DNA of 64,000 nt, taken from assembly GCA_028456385.1 (NCBI GenBank), contig JALNQF010000025.1, forward strand, positions 186,001-250,000, in the 5' to 3' direction. The position numbers and the translations under genes are program-made. The stretch is from Ophiosphaerella korrae (taxonomy: Eukaryota; Ascomycota; Dothideomycetes; Pleosporales; Phaeosphaeriaceae). The notes beneath the pieces were generated by a model. The model worked only from the letters and a program-made list of their open reading frames with translations, ran no database searches and had not been told where the DNA came from. Of this stretch, positions 45,409 through 56,174 are shown piece after piece. The first letter of the stretch is position 1, and the number at the start of each line of letters is the position of its first letter.

Positions 45409-46866
45409 ATGAGCCCACCGTATCAGGAAAAACATCATGACGGTACAGAGACTCTAGAGGCCGCTGTGGTAAGAGTCACAGCAGTAGAGCCCAGAGAAAA
45501 AGCTCCAGAAGAAAAGGCTCTTGTGAGGAAAATTGACCTCTATCTCATGCCCTCGATATGGCTTCTCTACCTCCTAGCCGTAGGTATCCCCACACCACCT
45601 ACACATTCTGGGATCCTCACATTCGCACAGTACATGGACCGATCCAACATAGGTAATGCCAAAATCGCTGGTATGCAAGACGCACTCTCTCTCTCAGACA
45701 CACAATACTCGCTAGCTATCAACCTCTTCCAAATCAGCTACATCGTCTTCAGCGTCCCATCAAGCATGGTCCTAGTACGAATGCGCCCTAGCATATACAT
45801 CCCAACCATCATGTTCCTATGGGGCATCGTCGTGGCAGCCAAAGCAGCCATCACCACGCCAGCCCAACTCTGGGGCCTCCGGTTCGCGCTTGGGGCTCTC
45901 GAGGCCGGATTCGCGCCCGCCGTGTTCCACATTTTCAGCATGTGGTACAGAAAAGGCGAGCAGACGAAGCGCTTTCTTGTATTCTGGCTCGCAGGCATAC
46001 TGGGAAGCGCATTTGGAGGGATTCTCGCTGGCACCATCACAAAAGGTCTTGATGGCGCGCATGGTATACCGGGATGGCGTTGGCTGTTTCTGATCGAGGG
46101 CGTGATAACGTGTGGTTGTGCATTGCTTGCGCCGCTTGTCCTCCTCGATTATCCTGCGACGTGTTCGAAGTTTGGCGTCGAGGAGCGGGAATTAGCTGTG
46201 CGTCGGCAAGAGCTTGATGGGCAAAACATCAACGTTGAAAAGGAGCGGAGGATCAAGATTTCAAAGGCTTTTTTTTATGCGATTACGACCCCGGCATATT
46301 GGATTATTTTCATCGCGTTCATGACTGTTGATGGAAGCTTTTCGATTGCGTATTTTTATCCTACGCTTGTGGAAGGGTTGGGGTATGATTCGACTACGGC
46401 GCAATTCATGACTGCTCCGTTGTATGTGTGTGCTGTTCCCGCTGCAATCGGACTATCGATACTGGGAGACCGAAAGCCGGGGAGGAGAGGGTACTACCTT
46501 TCGGCAGCAATGTTTTTGGGCGCCATCTTCTCAGCTGTGACAGCCGGAGTAACAAATTTCAAGGCCCGGTACGTCCTGCTGTGTTTCCTCAATATGGGTT
46601 TGTATTGCACAATACCGCTTGCACTGGCCTTCAGCACATCTTCGATGGGAGCTGTGGAACCAGAAGTACGGTCCATTGCTCTTGCGTGGATGAATGCGTT
46701 GGGAAATTTGGCGCAGGTGTACAACAGCTACATCTGGCCGGATCGAGATGCACCTAGGTATTTGACGGGCTTTTGTACGTATGCTGCACTCTTGACACTG
46801 GGGGCGACGCTGTATACTTCTGGGTCTATCTATTTTAAACGGAACCCGCTGAAGGCTAGGACTTGA
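45409..46866 (+). CDS. MFS permease of the Dal5/Tna1 (anion:cation symporter) family
   Basis: Plasma-membrane uptake transporter for a small organic anion (allantoate, nicotinate, pantothenate or similar). With the intron 45580-45630 removed the protein has 468 residues and about 12 membrane spans. Family landmarks: KIDLYLMPSIWLLYLLA, YMDRSNIGNAKIAGM, LFQISYIVFSVPSSMVL, RFALGALEAGFAPAVFHI and WRWLFLIEGVITC. The intron is 51 bases, divisible by three and stop-free; if kept, 17 extra residues interrupt the LLA-YMDRSN motif, conserved across the family. I chose the ATG at 45409 because the N-terminus then has the usual length; 45328 is possible. Substrate cannot be deduced. Confidence 0.92.
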   Translation: MSPPYQEKHHDGTETLEAAVVRVTAVEPREKAPEEKALVRKIDLYLMPSIWLLYLLAVGIPTPPTHSGILTFAQYMDRSNIGNAKIAGMQDALSLSDTQYSLAINLFQISYIVFSVPSSMVLVRMRPSIYIPTIMFLWGIVVAAKAAITTPAQLWGLRFALGALEAGFAPAVFHIFSMWYRKGEQTKRFLVFWLAGILGSAFGGILAGTITKGLDGAHGIPGWRWLFLIEGVITCGCALLAPLVLLDYPATCSKFGVEERELAVRRQELDGQNINVEKERRIKISKAFFYAITTPAYWIIFIAFMTVDGSFSIAYFYPTLVEGLGYDSTTAQFMTAPLYVCAVPAAIGLSILGDRKPGRRGYYLSAAMFLGAIFSAVTAGVTNFKARYVLLCFLNMGLYCTIPLALAFSTSSMGAVEPEVRSIALAWMNALGNLAQVYNSYIWPDRDAPRYLTGFCTYAALLTLGATLYTSGSIYFKRNPLKART

Positions 46867-47190
46867 TTATTGAACTGAGCGTGGTATGACTCTCTTCCAG
46901 TTTTATGACTGGCTATTTTCAGAAAGCAGTGCTTGACGTGACTTGCACAGAGTCCATTTCGACTACCGTTCGTCCTTAGAATAACGGCCAGTATGTTCGA
47001 GTTCACAGTATACTTACATTTAAAAAGGTACGGACCTGGGGGTATGTTCACGCTCCATAATATAGTCCAGAGAATGACTATGCCCACCGTTGACCATATT
47101 AGAAATGTTTCCATTAGGTCTAACACATTAAGAATTGACATCAGAACCACCTCTTCCTCAAACTTTATTTAGACATCTTGAGTATGCCGT
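46867..47190. other. Convergent 3' flank
   Basis: About 320 AT-rich bases between two convergent genes. Nothing seen. Confidence 0.4.
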
Positions 47191-47980
47191 TCAAAGCATT
47201 CCCAACACGGCAGCTAGCAACCCCACTAACCCGGTCAATGGCTGAACAGCAACAATGCTGCCTGCACCTGGCGATTTTGCCGCACTACTAGCAGCCTGTG
47301 TCGCACTTCCTGGCGTCGAAGCCGCAGACCGAGCACTTGATGTCACCACCGCACCAGACGAACCTCTACCTGACACTGACGCCGATGCCGACGCTTGTCC
47401 AACCGACGCTACAAGAAATCAGTTCAAGCCCCATTTTTTTTGGGGCCGAAAAGAGCAAATACCGGTTCCGATATCCCTCACAATCGTAAAAGCACTCTGG
47501 CCCAAGCTTGTCGCCCAGCATCCGAGATAATTCTGCCCGGAACTCGCGCCAATCGAGGGAACAAGCACAGCCGTGTTACAAAATCCCTGGTCGCAGAAGA
47601 GTGAGGTAGAAGATGCATAGAGCGTTCCGGCGGAACAGGTGGACCAGAAGTTACATGCTGAGCTGGAACAGCATTGGGCGAGAGAGCCCGAGCGCGAGAG
47701 GGTGAAGGGGAAGTCGCAGGAGCGGGCGTCGGAGACTACGGCACCATTACACTGTTAGATTTTGATCGGGAATTGGTGGCGCGAAGAATATGTTTCCATG
47801 GCTTGTGATACTAAGTTACACGGGATATTGTGGTCACCTACACGTTGCGGCGCTGACCCAACCGAGGAAAGCCCGGTCGCTGTTTTGGCGGGGAGTGAGT
47901 TCGGCGCGTGGGGTAATTTGTGGGTCTGCGGCTGCAGCTACTATCGCGACCAGGCTGCTGATGCTGGCGAGAAACTTCAT
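47191..47980 (-). CDS. Cysteine-rich secreted protein with GPI-anchor signal
   Basis: Three exons by phase: 47858-47980, 47463-47751, 47191-47408, giving 209 residues. The N-terminus is a signal peptide (MKFLASISSLVAIVAAAA). The middle has about ten cysteines, including AQCCSSSACNFWSTC and LFCDQGFCNTAV. The C-terminus is Ser/Ala/Thr-rich and ends in a hydrophobic tail (LTGLVGLLAAVLGML), as for GPI-anchored wall proteins. Exon 1/exon 2 junction is the least sure: donor GTCAGC keeps the frame, while the better-looking GTGACC or GTAGGT do not. No family recognised with certainty. It may be a wall or surface protein; an effector role cannot be shown from sequence. Confidence 0.72.
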
Positions 47981-48323
47981 CTTGAACAATGCTGAACTGG
48001 CTCAATTGAACAATGGAATGGTGGAGTTTTGAAGGACAACTGGACTGACACGCGAATCGCAAGGGGAGCGCGTTGTGTTTAGGTATTTAAAGTATCGGTA
48101 CCTGCTGCTGCCGCGGTTTAGTGAAGGCATTAGCCAGATAAAGATTAGGCACGACGATGGAGGCACTGCATTAGTATTGGCCTGTCGCTACCGGTGCACG
48201 AAGGGTACAGGATGACAAGCAATAAATGTGTTCGTGTTCTTGCGTCTGCACTTTATGGTGCACAGGAGGGGCGTAGCGTTCCTATATGCTCAATCCACCA
48301 GTAGACAACAGTAATACTCTTGC
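47981..48323. other. Intergenic, promoter of the GPI protein
   Basis: About 340 bases upstream of the GPI-protein gene and downstream of the ammonium transporter. No gene recognised. Confidence 0.4.
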
Positions 48324-49845
48324 TCAATCCCTCTTCTCCGATGAAATGGGGACTTCAACACCATCATGACTAGGCGCATCGCTGGCACCCCCTGACCGCG
48401 TCATCCCCGGTGTCGCAGCCCCATATCCATTAAGGACCATCATATCGCCCTCGACGTCATGAAAGTACTTGTAGTCCAAACCTCTCAGCTCATCATCCTC
48501 AGTGGCCCTGATATGGCATCCGGGGATCTTATTGATGATGAAAAGCAGAATAATCGAAATGACAAACGACCATAGAGCGCAGGTACACGCAGCAGCGAGC
48601 TGGTACCCCATTTGTTTCCAATTGCGGTTCCACCAACCGCCTGCGTATGTGTTGCTCTTGCCGTCCATAGCAGGCACGTAGTCGGCTGCGAAAAAGCCCG
48701 TCAAGATATCGCCCACGGAGCCGCCGACGCCATGAATGGCAAAGATATCCAGTCCTTCGTCGATGCGGAGGAAGTATTTGTATTTGACTGTGTAGTAAGA
48801 GCAGCATGATGTAAGAGCACCAACCAGTGCTGCTACGTAAATGGGAACATAGCCCGCTGCAGGTGTGATCCCTACAAGACCAGAAATAATGCCAGAGCAG
48901 AACCCAATAATGGAGAACTTGCCGCTATACGCGTACTCCAGAAGCGCCCAAGCCATGCCCCCACCACAAGCGGCGAGGTTGGTGTTGCACACGACATAAA
49001 TCGAGCGGATGGAGATGTTAGCGGTAGACGCGCCGTTGAAAGCGTACCAGCCAAACCAGATCAAAATGGTTCCCAAACCCACGAGGAAAGGGTTGTGGGG
49101 CTTAAAATGCGGCATCTTGGGATGATGCGATTCTTTATGCGGATCCACGCGTGGGCCCAGCATCACCGCCCACGCCAACGCCGAGAAACCAGATGCAATA
49201 TGTACAGGTCCTGAGCCTGCAAAATCGTACACCCCAAGCTTGTACAGCCAACCGCTGGGATTCCATTCGGCGTACGCAAGAATGTAGTATACGAATGTCG
49301 TCCAACAGAGCAGAAAGAGCATCGAAGGCCACATGCGTCCACGCTCAAGCATAGCGCCAGCCAAAATCATAGCTGTAGCCGTAACAAACGTGAAGCCAAA
49401 GCACGCGTATAGAATATCCGGAATATCAGGATTGGCAAGCGAAGGGTACCCAAGTGTGTTGCGCAGTCCTGCTTTAGAAAGATCGCCAATGAAGGGACCC
49501 GTCGTGTGCGATTGGTACAGGGAGTAACCATACACCCAGAATTGGATACCGACTGCGCAGGCGCAAAAAAGCGATTGAAAGATCATTGTCAGTGCTGCTT
49601 TTCGTCTGTGCATGCCGGCGTAGAGGAAGCCAATGGCTGGCGTGATTTGCCTAAACTTTGTCAGTTATTGTCCGATACGTATTTGGAGTAACGCACCAAC
49701 ATAGGACTGAGCTGACGAGAAGCCATGCTAGATCGCCTTTGTCATAAAGCGCATTGAGATCTGTAGTCATAACGTCTCCTCCCATGGGCATGGTTCCGTA
49801 ATCAGGCCACTCCACGACAGGAGTAGGAGCTGGTCTTGCCGCCAT
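48324..49845 (-). CDS. Ammonium transporter (Mep/Amt/Rh family, Mep2-like)
   Basis: High-affinity NH4+ uptake in the plasma membrane. Exons 49697-49845 and 48324-49650 give 491 residues. The pore histidines of the Amt family are seen in FAGSGPVHIASGFSALAWA and in DIFAIHGVGGSVGDILTG. Other landmarks are ITPAIGFLYAGMHRRKAAL, KPHNPFLVGLGTILIWFGWYAFN and AAGYVPIYVAALVGALTS. The cytosolic tail is about 60 residues (from CHIRATEDDELRGLDY) and may be regulatory, as in yeast Mep2. The junction codon TG|G gives Trp. Two GATAA cores lie in the promoter. Confidence 0.95.
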
Positions 49846-50253
49846 GTTTGCAGGGGGCCAAGAGGTGATGGTTTGGTGCAAGCGGATAGGATGTTCAAAT
49901 ATATCATCTCAAAGCAATACTCTTTTTTTGGGGTGTACACGTTTTATCCACGCCTCTGGTTGTGCACTTACCGCATGCGAACCAGGTGCACTGGTACACA
50001 GGACATTGCTCCCGCCAATAAAGGTTACCCCGACGCTACACAACAGCCATGGATAGGAACACAACACCATGTCTGGTAAAGAGGAGTCACTATCGAGTCC
50101 CCTTATCATTCAGTTTTCCCCAGATGATGAAGGAGGAGTGGGCCTTGCCAAGGCTTCGGAAAGCGGAAATCAGATTGTATACTCCTTGGCGAAAGATAAC
50201 GACACGTGGGGTATGACTGGGAGTTTATGGTCAGGCACAATACGGAGAGCTTG
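49846..50253. promoter_or_regulatory. Ammonium transporter promoter with two GATAA cores
   Basis: About 400 bases between MutY (3' end) and the transporter. TTATC at 50103-50107 and GATAA at 50195-50199 form an inverted pair of GATA-factor cores, 260-350 bases upstream of the start codon. AreA-type GATA regulators control nitrogen uptake genes in fungi; the link here is inferred. Such cores are short and can be chance. Confidence 0.4.
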
Positions 50254-52281
50254 TTAGATGGACTGAGCGACCAAGTCCCAGCACTTGCGCATGCCGGTGG
50301 ACAGCGTCTGTTCATCTACGGACTCGGTTTCCACCCATTTCCGAGCGGGTAGGCCTGCATTTGCAAGGCCGACGTTTTCGACCGTATCGCAAGATACTCG
50401 GAATTGATAGGCGTGCATAGTGAGCCTGATATGAGTGAAGATATGGACCAATGGAGGAAAAGCAGCGACATAACGTGCTTTACTCATGTCCACATCACCG
50501 ACTTCAAGACCCGATATGTACTTCTGGGCCGAGGTTTTGCGATTGGCATGAGTGGTTGTTGTCGCTGACAGGGTACTCTGCGGGAACTGCCTAAGGTGGC
50601 ACAGTCAGCAAGCATCCTATAGGAAAGGGGGTATATGACGAAAAATAGCCTATCACAGCCTGGAAAAGAGCCCCGGGAGGTGGTAATCGGTGAACCACCA
50701 TCCAAGAAAACGCACTGCAAGAGCAGATAGCTGCATATTACGTACCATAATGATGCCAGTAGACCTTAAATAATGTTTAGTGGTGATACAAGGACAGGCT
50801 GCAAAACGTACCTTTGGCTGGCCTTTGCTCGATTAGCCATTTGCTGGTTCCAGTGGATGGAACTAATTCAACAATGCACACAACACACTCTTCTTCAGTT
50901 GCTTTCTTCTTTGCAACCTTCTTCGGAAAAAGCGAGCAGTATGCCACGATCGATTTCGAGTCTGATGCCGTCACATCATCAGACGTAGTGGTCTTCCGCT
51001 TCTTACTGCCATTAACCTGGGCAGCTTGTACTCTATCTCCTTCATCCTCACATTCGACGCTTGGAGTTGTGCTGGGCGTGCCGATAGCAAAGTAGTTTGA
51101 GAGTGTGTTGCTTTGCTTCGAAGTAGCCTTCCTCTTCTTTGCTGCTTTAGGAGCCTCGATGTCCTCTTCCTCTTGGTTAAATACCAAGTCATCGGCGTCG
51201 AGCGGTTCGCAAAGTATGCATGCATCCTCGATATCTGGCACTACAGACGGCGACTGGCGCTTCTTGGGAAGCGATCGGCCTTCGCTAAAGGCTCTACAGG
51301 TCGTTTGTATAGGACAGTCAGCACATTGCGGCCGGGGCGTGCAAATGGTAGAACCGAGCTCCATCAATGCTTGGTTCCACTGCCCTGGTATGGCACTTTT
51401 GTCGGCCCCCGAAGATTTAGAAATGTGTTTGATCAAGCGATCTGCCTCGTCCCATAAGAGGTCTGAAGTTTTCTTGTCCTTCACGTCCATATATAACCCG
51501 AGCTGCCGACTCAAGACCCTCGCAACGTTACCATCAAGCACAGGCTCTGCTTCGCCAAACGCGATGCTTGATACCGCCCCAGCAGTGTATTTTCCGATAC
51601 CCGGGAACCGTTGGAGGTCGATTGCCTTGCTAGGTAGAGGACAGGATGCACCAGATGATTTTGCTATCATAGCTTTGGCGCCTTCGTGGAGCCGAGTCGC
51701 GCGAGAATAGTATCCAAGACCTTTCCAGACCGAAAGAACATCATCATGATCTGCATCGGCAAGGTCTTGCACGGTTGGCCACTTCGCAGTCCAGTTGTTG
51801 AAGTATGGTATCACTGTTGATACCCTTGTTTGCTGCAACACTACGAGAAAGTCAGCGACATGGGAACGACTTTGCCAACTTCCACAGCGACTGCTGCACG
51901 TGACATCGCGTTCTCGTGTTCTATCATGCTTCATCCTTCCTGCATTCATCCCAATTTTTTTTACTTACTAACTTCGCTCACCCAAACTTCATACGCTCTC
52001 TTCCCCAACACTTGGCCTAATTCCCCCTCGCGTCCCTCAAAATCGTCCGGATCAATCCATTTCTTGCGCCAAGGCATGCTACGCGTTTCTTCCACACTAT
52101 CAAACCAGCTCAACAGCGCATCACACGCGGCCTGGTTATCAAGCAGAAGCGGATAATGATACGACTGATGATGAACACGCGACGGTGGAATTGCCGCAGG
52201 AAGCGGAGATTCGGGCGCTATGAATCCATTTTTGGCTGGAGCAGCTTTGGGCGCTGCTGCGGCTTTCTTGCGCGGTGCCAT
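50254..52281 (-). CDS. mutY: A/G-specific adenine DNA glycosylase (MutY/MUTYH)
   Basis: Removes adenine mispaired with 8-oxoguanine. Four exons: 51969-52281, 50812-51840, 50746-50764 and 50254-50590, giving 565 residues. Catalytic Glu lies in VWVSEVMLQQTRV (split by intron 1), the HhH loop is FPGIGKYTAGAV, and the catalytic Asp lies in VLDGNVARVLSR. The 4Fe-4S ligands are CTPRPQCADCPIQTTC; the first spacing here is C-x5-C, whereas I recall x6 in the bacterial and human enzymes. The C-terminal NUDIX-like domain begins VVCIVELVPSTGTSKWLIEQ and contains GLLASLWQFP, which is complete only with the 19-base exon 3. The linker before it is long and Lys-rich. Confidence 0.95.
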
Positions 52282-53312
52282 AACGCGCGTGAGATGTGGG
52301 GAGATGAATTTGGCGCGAGTGGTGACTATGGTGCGGATTGGGAAGTGGATCGTAGGAAATGTAAAGGGGAAGAATGGGGAATTGAGATCGCGCTAGAGAC
52401 GCGATCTAGGTGACCAATTGCATGGTTGCGGATCGAGGATGCACGATCCGCATAGGTTTGTGTGAACACGTGCGCTGTTTTTCATGATGAGGTGTCTAAT
52501 CTGATATTGATGCTCCCTTGAGAGTCGAGATTTCAAGACCGATTGTCATCACCCATCTTGCATTTCAAAGTACGTGGATACCTAGATATACCACTTGCCG
52601 TAAGTCGAAGGGGATACGCGTCAAAATTGTGGGTGCAGTCAGACCACAATCTCTCGTCTCTTGCCAGGATAAGAGAGGATACAGCAGCTTCAAGGTTTCG
52701 TTATGGTTCGAGCCCTTGTCATGTATGCTATTTACGGGCATCGTAGACCTCACTGCAAGACAGAAAAAAGCACTACAAATCGCCGATCACATGGAAAAAG
52801 TGACAATGAACAAGGGTGTACCTCCACAACCAAGCTTCGAATTGACATCAACTGTAGCTAGATAGAAGCAATATAACCTCAACGCTCACTTTTCACCTAG
52901 CGCCTCGGCGCATCCTTTTGAAGTTCCCCATTAATTCGTCCAATTTTCTTGGCCGATTAACATTTTTGTTTTTCATCCTAACAGGGATCACGGAACAAGT
53001 TCCAGACAGCTACGAAACCAACAATACCAATGTGCCGTGTCCTCTGCTGTGTCAGAGCCTGCTTGGACAGCAGCAACAGTCGCGCACAAGGAAAAGCACA
53101 TAAATGATGATACATGGAAGAAGAAATGAAGTGGAATGAGAAAGGAGAAAAGAAATTTGGTATCGTGCGATGAGCGAGGAATCATCCTGAGAAAGGAAAA
53201 GAACTGTGAGGTATGACATAACGACATAATATGCAATGATCGACTGACGATGCCCCCTGAACCAAATGACGCCAGTGTTTAAAAAAGAAAATAATAATGA
53301 TACACTGAAACA
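52282..53312. other. Intergenic between MutY promoter and PH-protein terminator
   Basis: About 1 kb, mostly AT-rich near 52900-53300. A 115-codon open frame (52518-52865) exists, but it has no recognisable features and I do not call it. Confidence 0.5.
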
Positions 53313-56174
53313 TTAGACAAGAACTCCTTTTGATGTGTGCATTTGTGGGGGTAGAGATGGAAGTGGTGCGTTTGGCGGTGGCGCAGGTAGCGGCATGTTT
53401 GGAGGTGGGCCAGGAAGAGGCATGTGTGGAGGAGGAGGCGGCAGAGGCGATGTCGGAAGCCGAGACGGTGACACAATGTTTGGTGGAAGAGTAGGCAAAG
53501 GTAGATCTGGCGGTGGTGCGGGAGGTGGAAGTCCAATTGCCGGCATACTCCGCCTGGGGGCTATAAACTTTTGGTGGCTTTGTGCTTGAGCATGCTCCCT
53601 GAGCGCGCTGTTGCTGAGACTAGATTGTAAAGCACTATGTGTGTTGAACGGCGGAACTTGTGGGCCAGACGTTCTCCTGCCTGGAATAAAAGATGGAGTT
53701 GAAGCAACGGGGCGCACGGGGCGTGCTGAAGATAGAAGGAATGGTGCTGGTGTAGTTCGAGCTTGCACAGAGGTTGGTCGGCGTGGCTGTGATGGCTGTG
53801 ATGACTGTGACGCTGACTGAAATGTTTGTGGATGCGAAGTTGGACCTATGTAGACTGACGCACGTTGTGGACCAACTGGTGCAGTCACAGATCGGTTGGC
53901 ATGGACACTCATTCGTAGAGGAGCTGGACCTGAACCTGCAGTTGGAGTGAGGGACGACATGCGTCGTGACACTAAGTTAAGCTGATCGGCATGTTGTTGC
54001 TGGGGCCGGACGGGAAACGGTCTAAGGAATGGCTTGGGGTTTGCTGAGATCCGTCGCTGAGCCCTTGTATCAAGTGTGGGCGAATATGAAGTTGTGGATG
54101 GCGTAGATATGACTGGGGAATTGCCGATGACTGATTGGCGGGAGGCAGAGTGAAGAGGTAGGGGTACAGGGCCCCTTGATGGCGAGACAGCGTTTCTACG
54201 CGGTGGAATGATGTGGCTGTGGCTGTTGAATCGGACTGGGCTGGCCTCGAGAGCTTGCGTTTGAATGGGGGCAGGTGCCTGACTCGATAAGTTGATCAAA
54301 CTTCGTGAACCTGCTAATCCAACAACACTGGGAACAGATTTGGATGGGCCTCCTGCTATATCTACCGTCTGCTTCGTGATCAAGGGGTCAATTGGTAAAC
54401 CCGACTCCGGGCTCGGTCGTGGCACATCCGTCATTTTCGGCGAGGCAGGTCCATACAGAGAATGCCGCTGTGGTGGAGAAGACTTTTCAATCGACGGTGC
54501 AAAATGCTCGTTAGTCACAGGTAGAGGCTGCATCGATCTACGCCGAGAGGTCACACTATTGCTGGGGTTCATATGGAAGGACTTGAGAGACATGGCGCTT
54601 CGAGGCTCAGACTCGGTAGCCGTAGAGAACCCCTCTTGAAAGGGTGATTGCGGTGCCGGAGATGATTCTCGCGATGTATTTCGGGTTCCAGGGCCAGAGA
54701 GCGACGTCGCGGTGGACACATAAGAAAACCGTGATCGACCACGGAGTGAATCAAGTTGATGTTGATCTTGAGAGACTGGAGTCGTCGCAATCGATGCGGC
54801 TTCAATGGATTGCCGCTGAATGCTGTGTGGATTTGACTGACCACTAGACGACTCAGTGATACTTGCAGTTCGCTCGCTTCGATTGGAGCCCCAGTCTGAC
54901 GTGACAATACGCGGAGATCCATATTGAGACTGAAGAGGAGAATCAACGGGAATAATCTTGCCAGGAACTTTGGGGTCACGCTGAGCCAGATATCGGTGGC
55001 TTGAGGCCTCACTAGACCTCGTCTCCCTAGTGTCATCCGTCGAAGATGACGCCCTGCTGGACTCGTCCTTAACCTTCATGCCCCCTTGATTATCAATCTC
55101 TTTGCGCACTACAGTCATCCATGCATCCATCTCTTCTGCGCTTTCCAAAACTAGCAGAAAGTTAGTCGCTGCTTTCTTCACAGCAGCATTCTGTGATCGG
55201 AGTCGTGTCAGAAGCGAGTTTTTAGGGCCGGCTTCGGTAGTTCCGTCGTCGTGCGCATGGCTGGAAATCTGGAGGACCCAATGTTTTCCAGGTATCAGAT
55301 CGCATGCAAAGGCCGCAGAGTCTTTGCCAAGTTTCAACACCTTCTCAGGTTTCCGATCAAATGAGCCGTCTCCTGCATACTGAAGGACATAGCCGGCGGT
55401 AACAAGAATATAGATCTTGTTGACTAGTTCCGGAGCAGCCGGGTAAAGAACAGAATTTGAGATCAATCGCCGATGGGACTTTTCCAATTTTTTGGCCTCA
55501 GAGCCATCCTCTGCAATGACAGATAAGTCGCGGACACTATCCATCCTCTCTCGCAAAAGCTCGGCCTGCCGTCTCTGGCTTTGCGTTCTCATCAACATCT
55601 CAGGAGCGAAGACACACGCCTGTACAGTAGCATGCTTGACAGACTGATGAAATGCCTGGAATAGTGGTGGCGGTTCCCAGGTCCCAAACTCTTTTGGTGG
55701 AGGTGGAGGTCGCATGGACATGGGCCTGAAAATCTGGCTTGAGCGTGCGCGGATTGATTGTTGTGAATGAGGGGAGGGGTTGTGCCGCAATGAAGACTTT
55801 GGTGCTGTCACTAGTGGTGTCTTGGGTGGTGTCTGAGGTCGCATTGGCACAGCGAGACCAACTTCAGTATGACCTCGAGCTCTTTCTACTTTGGGCCGAC
55901 TAAACAGATTGAACAACGACATCTTCGACGCGGCCCGTTCCAGCTTGGGTACGCTCGGAGTTGGTGAGGGGTCTCGACGAATAGATGGCGTCCGCTGTGT
56001 AGAAGAGGCGGATCGGGGGTCGGGTTCTCGAAGGTTAGTAGTAGATCGACCAAAGCGCCATCGCGAAGTCAAAGATGGTTCCTGCGCGCGGTTGCGCATA
56101 CTGCTTGCGGGACTCGGCTTTTCTAGAGCACCGCTGTAGGTGGCCACATAAATCTGAGAGGATGAAAGGACCAT
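53313..56174 (-). CDS. PH-domain protein with long disordered region and proline-rich tail
   Basis: One uninterrupted frame of 953 residues. After a Ser/Arg-rich N-terminus and the segment PPPPPKEFGTWEPPPLFQAF, a pleckstrin-homology-like domain lies at about residues 235-375 (KIYILVTAGYVLQYAGDGSF ... HWVLQISSHA ... NFLLVLESAEEMDAWMTVVR, with the C-terminal Trp helix). The following 500 residues are low-complexity Ser/Pro/Arg. The last about 60 residues are tandem proline motifs of the type PLPxPPPNxPLP, as in profilin- or SH3-binding proteins. It is likely a membrane-associated scaffold; whether it acts on actin is inference. Confidence 0.85.
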   Translation of the reverse strand: MVLSSSQIYVATYSGALEKPSPASSMRNRAQEPSLTSRWRFGRSTTNLREPDPRSASSTQRTPSIRRDPSPTPSVPKLERAASKMSLFNLFSRPKVERARGHTEVGLAVPMRPQTPPKTPLVTAPKSSLRHNPSPHSQQSIRARSSQIFRPMSMRPPPPPKEFGTWEPPPLFQAFHQSVKHATVQACVFAPEMLMRTQSQRRQAELLRERMDSVRDLSVIAEDGSEAKKLEKSHRRLISNSVLYPAAPELVNKIYILVTAGYVLQYAGDGSFDRKPEKVLKLGKDSAAFACDLIPGKHWVLQISSHAHDDGTTEAGPKNSLLTRLRSQNAAVKKAATNFLLVLESAEEMDAWMTVVRKEIDNQGGMKVKDESSRASSSTDDTRETRSSEASSHRYLAQRDPKVPGKIIPVDSPLQSQYGSPRIVTSDWGSNRSERTASITESSSGQSNPHSIQRQSIEAASIATTPVSQDQHQLDSLRGRSRFSYVSTATSLSGPGTRNTSRESSPAPQSPFQEGFSTATESEPRSAMSLKSFHMNPSNSVTSRRRSMQPLPVTNEHFAPSIEKSSPPQRHSLYGPASPKMTDVPRPSPESGLPIDPLITKQTVDIAGGPSKSVPSVVGLAGSRSLINLSSQAPAPIQTQALEASPVRFNSHSHIIPPRRNAVSPSRGPVPLPLHSASRQSVIGNSPVISTPSTTSYSPTLDTRAQRRISANPKPFLRPFPVRPQQQHADQLNLVSRRMSSLTPTAGSGPAPLRMSVHANRSVTAPVGPQRASVYIGPTSHPQTFQSASQSSQPSQPRRPTSVQARTTPAPFLLSSARPVRPVASTPSFIPGRRTSGPQVPPFNTHSALQSSLSNSALREHAQAQSHQKFIAPRRSMPAIGLPPPAPPPDLPLPTLPPNIVSPSRLPTSPLPPPPPHMPLPGPPPNMPLPAPPPNAPLPSLPPQMHTSKGVLV

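Noticed and set aside
52518..52865. 115-codon open frame between MutY and the PH-protein gene
   Set aside because: No start context, domain or composition signal, and no splice structure. Probably chance.
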